A DNA stretch of 64,000 bases from CBDESN01 sp965242495 (GCA_965242495.1 OZ251446.1:558001-622000), one strand, 5' to 3'. Counted from the stretch's first letter, positions 41,360 through 50,686 are shown. Program-made: numbers and translations. Notes: generated from the letters alone by a model not told the origin.

Positions 41360-42988
41360 TCAGCCGCGCCCCGCCTCGTTCCCCAGGATCGAATCGGCGA
41401 GCCGTTCCCCCGTCGCGACCAGCTGCGGAATCACGAGGTCAGCCCCCGCGTTGCGCAGCTCTTCGGCGTGGTCGTCGTCATGGGCGCGCGCCAGCACGCG
41501 CAGCCCCGGAAAGACGTAGCGCAACATGCCCGCCAGCTGCGTAGCCGCCCGCGGGTTGTCGAGCGCGATCACCATCGCCCGCGCGCTTTCGATGCGGAGC
41601 GCCTCCAGTACTTCCGGCCGGGTCGCATCGCCATAGAACACGGTCTCGCCCCGCGCCCGCGCCTGCGCGACGCGGTCGGGGTCGAGATCGACCGCGATAT
41701 AGGGTATCCCGCCGGCCTTCAGCTCGGCGCCGATGGTCCTGCCGACCCGCCCGTACCCGCCGACGACGACATGATCGCCAAGCATCGGCGCGCCGTCGGC
41801 GACGGCGTCGCCGCGTGCGGCGACGAAACGCCCGAAACGGCGGTTGAAGGTGAGAGCGGCGTGGGCGAGCACCGGCGTCAACAGCAGCGTGACCGCGATG
41901 GCGACGATCAACAGATTCGCCAGCTCCGGGGCCAGGACGCCTTGCATCACCCCGACGCCGAGCAGGATGAAACCGAACTCGCCGCCCTGCGACAGCATCA
42001 GCCCGAGTGAAACCGAGACCGCCGCCGACAGCCGGAACGCCAGGGCGAGCCCTGCCAGGATGAGGCCCTTGCACACGATGATCGCGACCGCCAGGGCCGC
42101 GACCGCGCCGAGGGCCGGCGGCGTCAGATCCAGGTCGGCCGACATGCCTACCGTCATGAAGAACAGACCCAGGAGCAGGCCGCGAAACGGCTGGATCTCG
42201 GCGGCGACCTGATGCCGGTACTGCGTCTCGGCGAGCATCATGCCGGCGAGGAAGCCGCCGAGCGCCATCGACAGACCGGCGGTGCGGGTCAGGAGCGCGG
42301 TCGCCAACACCAACAACAGCGTCGTCGCGACGAAGACTTCGGTGTTGCGGGCGATCGCGGCGAAGCGAAACAGATGTCGGAGGCCGTAGCGGCCGACGAG
42401 CAGAAACGCTGCGAGCGCGAGGACCGCCTTTCCAACCGCGAGACCCAGCGCCCGGCCCAACGACTCCGACTCCGCGCCAAGAGCCAGAATGACCACGAGA
42501 ATCGGCCCGACCACGATGTCCTGGGTCAGCAAGACGGCAAGGGCGGTCCTTCCGAACCGGGTGGCGAGCCGCCCCCGGTCGATCAGGAACTGGACCACGA
42601 AGACCGTCGACGACAGCGCGAGGCCCAAACCGATGACGACGGCGGCTTCGACCGGCAAGCCAAATCCGACCGCTACCGCGGCGGCAAAGGCGCCGGTCGC
42701 CAGGACCTGGACGAGCCCAAGTGCGAACGTCGTCAGCGGTAGTACGCGAAGGCGTTCAAGCGGAAGTTCGAGACCGATCGTGAACAACAGGAACAGAACG
42801 CCGAACTCGGCGATCGGCCGCACGGTCTCCACGTCGGTGATGAAACCGATTCCGAACGGCCCGATCGCCGCCCCGGCGATGAGGTATCCAAGCGCCACCG
42901 CCAGCTTGAGGCGGCGGAACAGCGACGCCGACACGACCGCCGCGGTCAGGATCACGATGACGTCGATCAGATAGGGATCGTGTTCCAT
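41360..42988 (-). CDS. CPA2-family cation:proton antiporter with RCK domain (KefB/KefC-like)
   Basis: A 542-residue antiporter. The N-terminal two thirds are about 12 transmembrane segments (LAVALGYLIAGAAIGPFGIG, FGVLFLLFTIGLELPLERLR, LALSSTVFVVQFLIDRGRLA). The C-terminal third (from about 398) is a TrkA-N domain: GDHVVVGGYGRVGRTIGAEL and FYGDATRPEVLEALRIESAR, a Rossmann fold that senses NAD(H) or glutathione adducts. The architecture is that of KefB/KefC potassium/proton antiporters. Start at ATG 42988 is 4 bases after the MFS gene stop, so both are in one transcript. Confidence 0.9.
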   Translation of the reverse strand: MEHDPYLIDVIVILTAAVVSASLFRRLKLAVALGYLIAGAAIGPFGIGFITDVETVRPIAEFGVLFLLFTIGLELPLERLRVLPLTTFALGLVQVLATGAFAAAVAVGFGLPVEAAVVIGLGLALSSTVFVVQFLIDRGRLATRFGRTALAVLLTQDIVVGPILVVILALGAESESLGRALGLAVGKAVLALAAFLLVGRYGLRHLFRFAAIARNTEVFVATTLLLVLATALLTRTAGLSMALGGFLAGMMLAETQYRHQVAAEIQPFRGLLLGLFFMTVGMSADLDLTPPALGAVAALAVAIIVCKGLILAGLALAFRLSAAVSVSLGLMLSQGGEFGFILLGVGVMQGVLAPELANLLIVAIAVTLLLTPVLAHAALTFNRRFGRFVAARGDAVADGAPMLGDHVVVGGYGRVGRTIGAELKAGGIPYIAVDLDPDRVAQARARGETVFYGDATRPEVLEALRIESARAMVIALDNPRAATQLAGMLRYVFPGLRVLARAHDDDHAEELRNAGADLVIPQLVATGERLADSILGNEAGRG

Positions 42989-42992
42989 GGCG

Positions 42993-44255
42993 TCACGATC
43001 CGTCCCGACGGGACTGCTCAACCTCGAGCGCCGCGGCCATGACGCGCTTGCGCCGCTCCGCCCACAGCCATGCCCCGAGGCAAAGGACCGCGCCGCCCAA
43101 CACCGGCCATCGCAGCCCGACATAGCCGGACAATCCACCCATCATCAGCGCGCCGATCGCCGGCGCGCCGCGCCCGATCATGCCGTAGAGCCCCAGCACC
43201 CGCCCGCGCATGGCGGGATCGACCGCGCTCTGGATCAACGTCTGCTCTCCGACGCCGAGCACGATCATCGCGAAGCCGGCGCAGGCGAGGCAGGGCAGAG
43301 CCAGCCAGAATTGATCCGTCGCGGCGAAACCGATCAGCGCCGCCGACAGGAGCAGGGCGCTGCGGATGGAGACGGTCGTGAGGCCCACGACCGTGCCCCG
43401 TCGGGCTAGCCACAGGCCGCCCAGCATGGCGCCGAGACCCACCATCGATGTGAGCCAGGCCAATCCCTCGGCGCCGCGGCCGAACACCTGGTCGGCGAAG
43501 CCCGGCAGCAGTTCGACATAGGGCCGTCCGAACACGGAGACGAAAGTCAGGATCAGCATCACCGGTCCGATGCCGGCATGTCGCGCCGCATAGGCGTACC
43601 CTTCGCCGATCTCGGCCGCGATGTTGCGCACCGGCCCCCACCCGCCCGCGGGCGCCGTGTCCAGCCGCAACAGACTCAGCGCGCCGATGAACAGGGCGTA
43701 GGTGCCGGCGTTCAACGCGAAGGCCCAGCCGACGCCGTACTGCACGATCAGCAGCCCGGATATCATCGGACCGACGAAGCGGGCGCCGTTGAACGACAGA
43801 GAATTGACCCCGATCGCAGCCGACAGGTCACGACGCGGCACCAGGCTGGGGACGATGGCGAGCCTCGCGGGTTGCTGGAAAGCAAGCACTGCGCCGCCCG
43901 CGGCGACCAGGCACAGCAGCAGTTCGATCGTCATCGCGCCGCTGAGCGTGAAGATCCCAAGCGCGAGCGACTGCCCGAAGCTCGCGCCCTGGGTGATCTT
44001 CAACAGGCGGAGGCGGTCCATCCGATCGGCGACCGCCCCCGTGAGCGGGGCGAGTACGACGGTCGGGAACAGGTCGGCGAAGGCGATGACGCCGAGCCAC
44101 GCGCCCGACTCCGTGAGCTCCCATGTCAGCCAGCCGACCGCAACGCGCTGGACCCAGGTGCCGATGTGGGAAACGACGTTGCCCGCGGTGTAGATCCCGT
44201 AGTTGCGATGCGACAGCGCGCGCGCGATGGCGCCGAACCCGGCGTTCAGATTCAT
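42993..44255 (-). CDS. MFS transporter (enterobactin-exporter-type MFS_3)
   Basis: A 420-residue major facilitator with 12 hydrophobic segments. The N-terminus ALSHRNYGIYTAGNVVSHIG and TWVQRVAVGWLTWELTESGA, then DLFPTVVLAPLTGAVADRMD with the A-motif GAVADRMDRLRLL, fit the MFS_3/EntS-like branch. The later sequence SAVDPAMRGRVLGLYGMIGR is typical as well. Substrate unknown. It precedes and is apparently co-transcribed with the Kef-like antiporter gene; it is divergent from the aminotransferase gene, with repeat copy B in the gap. Confidence 0.9.
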   Translation of the reverse strand: MNLNAGFGAIARALSHRNYGIYTAGNVVSHIGTWVQRVAVGWLTWELTESGAWLGVIAFADLFPTVVLAPLTGAVADRMDRLRLLKITQGASFGQSLALGIFTLSGAMTIELLLCLVAAGGAVLAFQQPARLAIVPSLVPRRDLSAAIGVNSLSFNGARFVGPMISGLLIVQYGVGWAFALNAGTYALFIGALSLLRLDTAPAGGWGPVRNIAAEIGEGYAYAARHAGIGPVMLILTFVSVFGRPYVELLPGFADQVFGRGAEGLAWLTSMVGLGAMLGGLWLARRGTVVGLTTVSIRSALLLSAALIGFAATDQFWLALPCLACAGFAMIVLGVGEQTLIQSAVDPAMRGRVLGLYGMIGRGAPAIGALMMGGLSGYVGLRWPVLGGAVLCLGAWLWAERRKRVMAAALEVEQSRRDGS

Positions 44256-44303
44256 TCCCGATGCTGTCGGTCCGCCAACCAAGCGTTGACGCGAACGACA
44301 GCA

Positions 44304-44330
44304 TAGTCCGTATCTCTCGCCCTGGCCATG
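44304..44330 (+). repeat. Dispersed 27-bp intergenic repeat, copy B
   Basis: Copy B of the intergenic repeat, differing from copy A at 3 of 27 positions. It lies between the divergent MFS and aminotransferase genes, in the same orientation on the plus strand as copy A, and is followed directly by a GC-rich imperfect hairpin (44334-44371). Confidence 0.65.
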
Positions 44331-44333
44331 ACC

Positions 44334-44371
44334 TCACGCCGCCCGAAGATCGCCTCGGGCGCGCGGCGTGT
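44334..44371. terminator. GC-rich imperfect hairpin next to repeat copy B
   Basis: cacgccgcccga and tcgggcgcgcggcgtg form a 12-bp stem with a four-base bulge around a short agatcgcc loop. There is no T-tract and no gene ends here (both flanking genes start here), so a terminator role is doubtful; it may be a secondary-structure element belonging to the repeat. Confidence 0.3.
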
Positions 44372-44443
44372 GCGGGAATATCGCCTTGCCGGCCTCGGGG
44401 CGGCGTTATAGCTTCGCCCGGCGAACGATCCAGGAAACGCCCC

Positions 44444-45769
44444 ATGCCCGACGATGCCCGGACCGCGGTCAACACGCTCGAACCCTACTGGATGCCGTTC
44501 ACCGCCAACCGGCAGTTCAAGTCGGCGCCTCGAATCGTCGCCGCCGCCAAGGACATGCACTACGTCGCAGACAACGGACGCCGACTGCTCGACGGTTCGG
44601 CCGGCATGTGGTGCGTGAACGCCGGCCATTGCCGCGACAAGATCGTCCGGGCGGTGCAGAAACAGGCCGCGAAGATGGACTACGCGCCGGCCTTCCAATG
44701 CGGCCATCCTGGCGCGTTCGAACTGTCGGCGCGGCTGTCGGCGCTGTTGCCGGGAGATCTCGATCATGTGTTCTACGGCAATTCGGGTTCGGAGGCGGTC
44801 GATACCGCCCTCAAGATCGCGCTCGCCTATCACCGGCAGGCCGGCGAGGCGACGCGCACGAGATTCATCGGTCGCGAGCGCGGTTATCACGGCGTCGGGT
44901 TCGGCGGAACCGCAGTCGGCGGCATCTCGGCCAACCGCCGGCAGTTCGGCAACCTGCTCGCCGGCGTGGATCATTTGCCGCACACGTACAACCTGAAGGA
45001 AACCGCCTTCAGCCGCGGCCAGCCCGCCTGGGGCGCCCATCTGGCGGACGACCTCGAACGTATCGTCGCTCTGCACGACGCCTCGACGATCGCCGCCGTC
45101 ATCGTCGAGCCGGTGGCCGGCTCGACCGGAGTCCTACCGCCGCCGCAGGGATATCTCGAACGGTTGCGCAAGCTCTGCGACCGGCACGGGATACTGCTCA
45201 TCCTGGACGAAGTCATCACCGGTTTCGGCCGGACCGGCGAGGCGTTCGGCGCCGAACGCTTCGGCGTCCTGCCCGACATGCTGACGATGGCGAAGGGGCT
45301 GACCAACGCTACCGTACCGATGTCCGCGGTGGCGGTCCGCAAGGAGATTTACGACAGTTTCATGGCTGGGCCGGCCGGGGTCGAGCTGTTCCACGGCTAT
45401 ACATATTCGGCGCACCCCCTGGCCTGCGCCGCCGGGCTCGCGACGCTCGAAGTCTATGCGGAGGAGGGGTTGTTCGCCCGCGCCGGGGCGCTGTCGCCGG
45501 TGTGGGAGGATGCGATCCACGCGCTCCGGGGCCTGCCCCATGTCATCGACATCCGCAATATCGGGCTGATGGGCGCGGTCGAGCTCGAGCCGCGCGACGG
45601 CGCGCCGGGGACGCGGGCCTTCGACGTCTATCTCAGATGCTTCGAGTTGGGGCTGCTGCTGCGCCAGACCGGCGACGTCCTGGCGTTGTCGCCGCCGCTG
45701 ATCGTCGGCGAATCGGAGATCGAACGGATGTTCTCGATCCTGGCCGAGGCGATCCGCACCGCGGCGTGA
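44444..45769 (+). CDS. Class III omega-aminotransferase (beta-alanine:pyruvate type)
   Basis: A 441-residue PLP enzyme. The cofactor Lys284 lies in TMAKGLTN, Asp255 in ILDEVITGFGRTGEAF, and FVYGNSGSEAVDTALK-type sequence (VFYGNSGSEAVDTALKIALA) binds the phosphate. The N-terminal YWMPFTANRQFKSAPRIV and GSAGMWCVNAGHCRDKIV are typical of omega-amino-acid:pyruvate aminotransferases. It would transaminate beta-alanine, taurine-like or diamine substrates to pyruvate. ATG 44444 follows aggaaacgcccc. The next gene, a cupin, is 31 bases downstream. Confidence 0.9.
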   Translation: MPDDARTAVNTLEPYWMPFTANRQFKSAPRIVAAAKDMHYVADNGRRLLDGSAGMWCVNAGHCRDKIVRAVQKQAAKMDYAPAFQCGHPGAFELSARLSALLPGDLDHVFYGNSGSEAVDTALKIALAYHRQAGEATRTRFIGRERGYHGVGFGGTAVGGISANRRQFGNLLAGVDHLPHTYNLKETAFSRGQPAWGAHLADDLERIVALHDASTIAAVIVEPVAGSTGVLPPPQGYLERLRKLCDRHGILLILDEVITGFGRTGEAFGAERFGVLPDMLTMAKGLTNATVPMSAVAVRKEIYDSFMAGPAGVELFHGYTYSAHPLACAAGLATLEVYAEEGLFARAGALSPVWEDAIHALRGLPHVIDIRNIGLMGAVELEPRDGAPGTRAFDVYLRCFELGLLLRQTGDVLALSPPLIVGESEIERMFSILAEAIRTAA

Positions 45770-45800
45770 ACCGGAACGACCCGGAGAAAGGGAGGAGCGA

Positions 45801-46334
45801 ATGAGCGTCGCACGACATCCGCGCCCCAGGGAACTCGAGGGCGTCGGCATCGACGAGATCGCCGACAGATACGTCCGCCGCTACCGCGACATCGCATCCG
45901 ATTGGGAGGCCTTCGAGGACGCCAGGATCGAAGGCTACAAGCGGGCGCAGCATCGGTTCATCGGTGCCGGCGGGTCGGGCAAGCACCACGATCCAGATGT
46001 CGTGCCGCCGGGCAACTTCACCCTCAGCATCATGTATGTGGAGCCGGGGCAGGGCAACGCCGCCCACACCCACGAAGTCGAGGAGGTGTTCTTCGTTCTC
46101 AAGGGTCTGTTGACCGTCTTCTTCGAGGAGGAGGGCGGCGGGCGCCGCGTCACGCGCCGGCTGGGTCCGTGGGAATGCGTGGCCTGCCCGCCGGGCGTCA
46201 TTCATGGCTACGTCAACGACAGCCTCGAGCCGGTATACTTCCAGGTCATGCTCGGTCGCGGCGCGCCGGAGACCATGGGCTATGCCGAGGACGCGCTGTT
46301 CGAGCGCCGGGACGCTCATCTGGCGGCCGAATAG
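45801..46334 (+). CDS. Cupin domain protein
   Basis: A 177-residue protein with one cupin barrel at about 70-155: GQGNAAHTHEVEEVFFVLKG gives the first motif with His/Glu metal ligands, and PWECVACPPGVIHGYVND the second. An N-terminal helical region (residues 1-60) with IADRYVRRYRDIASDWEAFE precedes it. Likely a metal-binding enzyme or regulator of small-molecule metabolism; no precise function. It is between the aminotransferase and nitroreductase genes, on the same strand. Confidence 0.85.
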   Translation: MSVARHPRPRELEGVGIDEIADRYVRRYRDIASDWEAFEDARIEGYKRAQHRFIGAGGSGKHHDPDVVPPGNFTLSIMYVEPGQGNAAHTHEVEEVFFVLKGLLTVFFEEEGGGRRVTRRLGPWECVACPPGVIHGYVNDSLEPVYFQVMLGRGAPETMGYAEDALFERRDAHLAAE

Positions 46335-46404
46335 CAGGGGACTTCAGCTTCGCTGCTGACGTTTCGTGTCCGGCCCCGCGCCGACAAACAAGGAGAACGA
46401 CGAT

Positions 46405-46968
46405 ATGGATGCGGTGGAAGCGCTCACGACCCGCGCCTCTGCGATGAAGCTGACTACCCCGGCCCCGTCGGACAAGGCTCTGGATGCGATCATGGCCTCG
46501 GCGATGCGCGCCGCCGACCACGGGCTGATGAAACCCTGGCGCTTTCTGGTCGTCGAAGGAGAAGCCCGGAACCGGCTGGGCGCGCTCATGGCGGACGCCC
46601 TCAAGAAGCGCGCGCCGGACGCCGGCGACGAGGATCTCGAACGCGAACGGGCGAAACCGCTGCGCGCGCCGTTGGTGGTTGTCGTCGTCGCGGCGATTCG
46701 CGAGAATCCGAAAGTGCCGGACATCGAGCAGATCATCTGCGTCGGCGCCGCGGCTCAGAACATGATGGTGGCGGCCCATGCGATGGGCTATGGCGGCTTC
46801 TGGCGCACCGGCGCGCCGGCCTATGACCCGGCGGTCAAGGAAGGATTGGGGCTGACGGTCGCGGATTCGATCGTCGGGTTCATGTATTTCGGCACGCCGG
46901 ACGGCCCGCTGAAGAAGTTCCGCCCCGCGGACCCGGGCCAGTTCGTCCGCGTCTGGGACGGCGCCTGA
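46405..46968 (+). CDS. Nitroreductase-family protein (YdjA-like)
   Basis: A 187-residue FMN-binding nitroreductase-fold protein. Landmarks: TRASAMKLTTPAPSDKALD, AMRAADHGLMKPWRFLVVEG, and AAQNMMVAAHAMGYGGFWRT, then VADSIVGFMYFGTPDG near the end. The shortness and the RTG motif resemble the YdjA/TdsD subgroup, which reduces nitro compounds or unsaturated carbonyls with NAD(P)H. ATG 46405 has a strong Shine-Dalgarno (aaggagaacg). The substrate is not known. Confidence 0.88.
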   Translation: MDAVEALTTRASAMKLTTPAPSDKALDAIMASAMRAADHGLMKPWRFLVVEGEARNRLGALMADALKKRAPDAGDEDLERERAKPLRAPLVVVVVAAIRENPKVPDIEQIICVGAAAQNMMVAAHAMGYGGFWRTGAPAYDPAVKEGLGLTVADSIVGFMYFGTPDGPLKKFRPADPGQFVRVWDGA

Positions 46969-47009
46969 CGCGCCGCGCGCAGAGCTTCCGATCGCTCCGC
47001 TTGTCGTCC

Positions 47010-47783
47010 ATGCCGCGACTGGTCTTCCCCGACGACGTCCGCCCAGATTTTTCCGGCTTCGGACGCGCCGGATTCGCGTTCTTGCGCGACCTCGCCGGGA
47101 ACAACGACCGCGGTTGGTTCCACGCCAATAAGGATACCTACGAGACCGAGCTGCGCTTCCCGATGGAATGTCTGGTCGCCGAGTTCGCTTCCGATCGCGC
47201 CGGCAAGGACCTTCCGGTGCGCGGCGACCCCGCGCGGGGAATGTTTCGAATCCACCGCGACATTCGATTCTCGAAGGACAAGAGCCCCTATAAGACGCAT
47301 ATCGGCGCAGTGCTGTCCCGCTCCGGCGGGCGCGGCGACCAGGGCGGCGTCTACGTCCATGTCCAACCCGGCAACTGCTTCGTTTCGGCGGGTTTCTGGC
47401 GCCCGCGCCCCGACATGCTCACCCGCTGGCGCAGTCGCATGGCGGAGGACCCGGAATGTTGGCTCGCCGCCGTCCGGCCGGCCGAAGAAAAGAGCGGCAA
47501 GACCTATATGCGAACGATCTCGGCTCTGAAGACGCTTCCGCGCGGATTCCGCGACCAAGCGGGTTCGGCGGTAGAGAATTATCTCAAATGGAAATCCTTC
47601 CTGATGACGCGTCCGGTAACGCAGCGCGAGGCCGGCAGCCGCGATCTGGTAGGGATCGTCCGCACCCATGTGATTGAGGCGACCCCACTCCTCCGCTTCG
47701 GCTGGGAGATCGCCGACGACCCGGCCGGCGACGACCCGCGCCGCCATATGCGCGGCGGACTGCGCCCGGCCGACGACCTGTGA
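47010..47783 (+). CDS. DUF2461 family protein
   Basis: A 257-residue protein of the DUF2461/TIGR02453 family. Landmarks: FLRDLAGNNDRGWFHANKDT, RGDPARGMFRIHRDIRFSKD, KSPYKTHIGAVLSR, and GGVYVHVQPGNCFVSAGFWR, then LPRGFRDQAGSAVENYLKWK. The family is widespread and uncharacterised. The open frame begins with TTG at 47001; ATG 47010 is preferred. The following LLM oxidoreductase starts 21 bases after its stop. Confidence 0.9.
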   Translation: MPRLVFPDDVRPDFSGFGRAGFAFLRDLAGNNDRGWFHANKDTYETELRFPMECLVAEFASDRAGKDLPVRGDPARGMFRIHRDIRFSKDKSPYKTHIGAVLSRSGGRGDQGGVYVHVQPGNCFVSAGFWRPRPDMLTRWRSRMAEDPECWLAAVRPAEEKSGKTYMRTISALKTLPRGFRDQAGSAVENYLKWKSFLMTRPVTQREAGSRDLVGIVRTHVIEATPLLRFGWEIADDPAGDDPRRHMRGGLRPADDL

Positions 47784-47804
47784 CGAACACGACGGACGGG
47801 TGAA

Positions 47805-48854
47805 ATGGCTGCATTGAAGCTCGGTCTCGTCCTCGGCTACTCCGGTGCGGAGTTCGCCGTGGACATCGACGCGATCCGCGAGGCTGAAGCGCTCGGCTTC
47901 GATTCGGTCTGGACCTCGGAAGCCTACGGCTCCGATGCGGTAAGTCCCGCCGCCTGGGTGCTCGCGCAGACGTCGACGATCAGGGTCGGCACGGCCATCA
48001 TGCAGATGGCAGCCCGCACGCCGGCCGCGACCGCGATGACGGCGATGACCCTGCAAGCGCTCTCGGGCGGCCGGTTCGTCCTCGGCATCGGCGCCTCCGG
48101 ACCGCAGGTCGTCGAGGGGTGGCACGGCGCGCCCTATGGGCGTCCGGTAAGCCGGATCCGTGAGTATGTCGCCATCCTGCGCCAGATACTGGCCCGCGAG
48201 GCGCCCGTCCGACATGACGGCTACCACTATCAGCTCCCCTACCGGAAGGCCGATGCGACCGGCTTGGGCAAACCGCTCAAGAGCATCCTGCACGGCGATC
48301 CGTCGCTCGAAATCTTCACCGGTTCGGTGACTCCGGCAGGCGTCGCCGCCGCCGCCGAGATCGCCGACGGCTTCTTCCCGGTCTTCATGATTCCGGAGCG
48401 GTTCGACATCTTCGAGGCCGCCTTGAACGAAGGATTCGGCAAGGCGGGCGGCGGCAAGTCGCTCGAACGGTTCCAAATCAGCCCGTTCGTGCCTGTCCGC
48501 CTCGGCGAAGACCTTGATGCCTGCCGCCGTCCGATCAAGGAGCATCTCGCGCTCTATGTCGGCGGCATGGGCGCGCGCGACAAAAACTTCTACACCGACT
48601 ACGTCGCCCGACTCGGGTTCGCCGACGCGGCCCGGCGGATCCAGAACCTGTTTCTCGACGGCAAACGCGCCGAAGCGGTGGCCGCGGTCCCCGACGACCT
48701 GGTCGACGGCATGGCCCTGGTCGGGCCGCCCGACCGGATCGCGGACCGGCTGGCGGCATGGAAGGACGCCGCGTCCAAGGGTCGCGTTTCGGCCCTCCTG
48801 GCGAGCGATGCCACGCCCGAAGCCGTGCGTTTGCTCGCTGAGAGGGTGCTTTAG
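47805..48854 (+). CDS. LLM-class flavin-dependent oxidoreductase (F420/FMN type)
   Basis: A 349-residue luciferase-like monooxygenase-fold protein. The N-terminus LKLGLVLGYSGAEFAVDIDA, GFDSVWTSEAYGSDAVSPAA and IRVGTAIMQMAARTPAATAM with GGRFVLGIGASGPQVVEGWH are typical of F420-dependent members annotated as LLM-class oxidoreductases. These enzymes reduce or oxidise a range of small molecules with FMN or F420; F420 biosynthesis is uncertain in this organism. Substrate unknown. A GC-rich palindrome lies between its stop and the convergent znuB. Confidence 0.88.
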   Translation: MAALKLGLVLGYSGAEFAVDIDAIREAEALGFDSVWTSEAYGSDAVSPAAWVLAQTSTIRVGTAIMQMAARTPAATAMTAMTLQALSGGRFVLGIGASGPQVVEGWHGAPYGRPVSRIREYVAILRQILAREAPVRHDGYHYQLPYRKADATGLGKPLKSILHGDPSLEIFTGSVTPAGVAAAAEIADGFFPVFMIPERFDIFEAALNEGFGKAGGGKSLERFQISPFVPVRLGEDLDACRRPIKEHLALYVGGMGARDKNFYTDYVARLGFADAARRIQNLFLDGKRAEAVAAVPDDLVDGMALVGPPDRIADRLAAWKDAASKGRVSALLASDATPEAVRLLAERVL

Positions 48855-49005
48855 CCGCCGGACTGTATCCAACCCGGCGAAGCGCCGCTCGGCGCCGGCT
48901 GCGTCGTTTGTCAGCCGGCCAAGGTCGAACGAAGGGCAAGGCGAAGCGAAGGCTGGGCTCCCGCGCCTGCTTTGCGGCTTGGCGGGCCGATGCATTGTCG
49001 GCGAC

Positions 49006-49021
49006 GGGCGCCGCGGCGCCC
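49006..49021. terminator. 16-bp GC palindrome between convergent genes
   Basis: gggcgccgcggcgccc is perfectly self-complementary and lies between the ends of the LLM oxidoreductase gene and znuB, where a bidirectional terminator would be expected. It lacks a T-tract on either side, so the call is tentative. The remaining 205 bases between the two genes show nothing else recognisable. Confidence 0.35.
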
Positions 49022-49059
49022 CCGCCGTACTTGCATCGCCCGAGCGCGACGCAGGCCCA

Positions 49060-49902
49060 TTACCGAAGCGAGGGTTGTGAATCGGCTTCGCGCGAGGCCG
49101 TAAGCCGTGACCGGCGCCGCACGGTCAGGGTTGGCAGGGCGGTCAGCAGGAACAGCGCCGCCGCCGAGACGACGATCGCGGGACCCGAGGGCAGATCCCA
49201 GAGCAGCGACGCTTCGATTCCGAGCCCGACCGCGGCGCAGCCGCACAGGGCGGCGAACGACGCCATCCGCTCCGGCGTGCGTGCGAAACGACGGGCGGCG
49301 GCCGCCGGGATGATCAGCAGCGATGTCACCAGAAGAATGCCGACGACCTTCATCGCCAGGGCGATGACGAGCGCGATGACCAGCATAAACGCGGCCTGGG
49401 TGCGAATCACGTTCACGCCTTCGACGCGGGCGAGCTCCTCATGGACGGTGATGGCGAGAAGGGGCCGCCACAGGAAGGCGAGCGCGGTCAGCGCGCAGGC
49501 GCCGCCGGCGTAAATCCAGGCGATGTCGGCGGGCGAAACGGCGAGGATGTCGCCGAACAGATAACCCATCAGATCGACGCGCAAAGCGGCCACGAACGAG
49601 ATCGTCACCAATCCGAGCGCAAACGAGCTATGCGCCAGGATGCCGAGCAGCGTGTCGTCGGCAAGACGCTGGCGCTGGCGAAGGAAGACCAGCATCAGCG
49701 CCATCGTCAGGCAGACCGCGACGGTCCCCGTCGTCAGATCGACGTCGAGAACCACGCCGAGGACGACGCCGAGAAGCGCCGAGTGGGCGACGGAATCGCC
49801 GAAATAGGCCATACGGCGCCAGACGATGAACACCCCGAGCGGCCCCATGAACAGCGCTACGCCCACGCCGGCTACGAGGGCGTAGACGACGAAGCTATCC
49901 AT
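49060..49902 (-). CDS. znuB: Zinc ABC transporter permease ZnuB
   Basis: A 280-residue permease of the ABC-3 family, with about eight hydrophobic helices: MDSFVVYALVAGVGVALFMG, VWRRMAYFGDSVAHSALLGV, GLVTISFVAALRVDLMGYLF and VVGILLVTSLLIIPAAAARR. It carries Zn2+ delivered by ZnuA through the inner membrane. The start at 49902 overlaps the 3' end of znuC by 8 bases; the larger open frame upstream is discounted. Last gene of the zur-znuC-znuB transcript. Confidence 0.94.
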   Translation of the reverse strand: MDSFVVYALVAGVGVALFMGPLGVFIVWRRMAYFGDSVAHSALLGVVLGVVLDVDLTTGTVAVCLTMALMLVFLRQRQRLADDTLLGILAHSSFALGLVTISFVAALRVDLMGYLFGDILAVSPADIAWIYAGGACALTALAFLWRPLLAITVHEELARVEGVNVIRTQAAFMLVIALVIALAMKVVGILLVTSLLIIPAAAARRFARTPERMASFAALCGCAAVGLGIEASLLWDLPSGPAIVVSAAALFLLTALPTLTVRRRSRLTASREADSQPSLR

Positions 49903-50686
49903 TGCCGTCCTCGGCGTCCGTCGGCGATCCGGTGTAAAGACCGTGGCGATGGTCGTGGCTATGGGCGTAAATCGAGAGAGTCTCCGCGACCCGCGGCCCG
50001 AACAGAGCGAGATAGGCCGGGTCGCGAGCCACGGCCTCGGGACGGCCGCGACAGCAGACATGGCCGTTGAGACAGGTCACGAAGTCGGTCGCGGCCATGA
50101 CCAGATGCAGATCGTGGGATATCAACAGGACTCCGCAACCCCGGTCGTCGCGCATCGTGCGGAGGAGGCCGTAAAACTCCGCCTGGCCGGCCACGTCGAT
50201 GCTGGCGGTGGGCTCGTCCAGCACCAGCAGATCGGGGTCGCGCAGCAGCGCCCGGCCCAGTAGAACGCGCTTCGCCTCCCCGCCGGACAATTCATGGAAC
50301 TGTTCGTTGGCCAGATAGCCGACGCCCGCCTCGGCCAAGGCGCCGTCGATCCGCCCCCGGTCGGCGACCCCGCTCATCGCCATGAAACGCCGGACGGTGA
50401 GCGGCAGCGTCGGGTCGACATGAACGTGCTGCGGCGCGTAGCCGATGCGGACGCCCGGTTTCGCCGTCACCGTCCCCGACGCCGGGCGGACCAGTCCGAG
50501 CAACGTCCGGGCCAGGGTCGTCTTACCCGATCCGTTGGGGCCGATGACCGTGGCGATTTCACCGCTGCGGACCTCGATGTCCACGTCGTCCAGCACTAGC
50601 CGTCCGCCGAACCGGACGACGACCGCGCGGGCTGCGGCGAGGAGCGCCGGCTCCCCATGCCCCTCAGTCGCCGGCGAGGCCGCCAT
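49895..50686 (-). CDS. znuC: Zinc ABC transporter ATP-binding protein ZnuC
   Basis: A 263-residue ABC ATPase. Walker A is VIGPNGSGKTTLARTLL, the signature LSGGEAKRVLLGRALL and Walker B LLVLDEPTASIDVAGQAE; the switch His is in LLISHDLHLVMAATD. The C-terminal region has HSHDHRHGLY, a histidine-rich tail frequent in ZnuC and thought to hold zinc. The start ATG 50686 overlaps the 3' end of zur by 23 bases, and its stop region overlaps znuB, so all three are likely translated together. Confidence 0.95.
   Translation of the reverse strand: MAASPATEGHGEPALLAAARAVVVRFGGRLVLDDVDIEVRSGEIATVIGPNGSGKTTLARTLLGLVRPASGTVTAKPGVRIGYAPQHVHVDPTLPLTVRRFMAMSGVADRGRIDGALAEAGVGYLANEQFHELSGGEAKRVLLGRALLRDPDLLVLDEPTASIDVAGQAEFYGLLRTMRDDRGCGVLLISHDLHLVMAATDFVTCLNGHVCCRGRPEAVARDPAYLALFGPRVAETLSIYAHSHDHRHGLYTGSPTDAEDGNG

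Noticed and set aside
46821..48995. A 724-codon minus-strand frame over DUF2461 and LLM genes
   Set aside because: Antisense to two recognised genes, no supporting motif.
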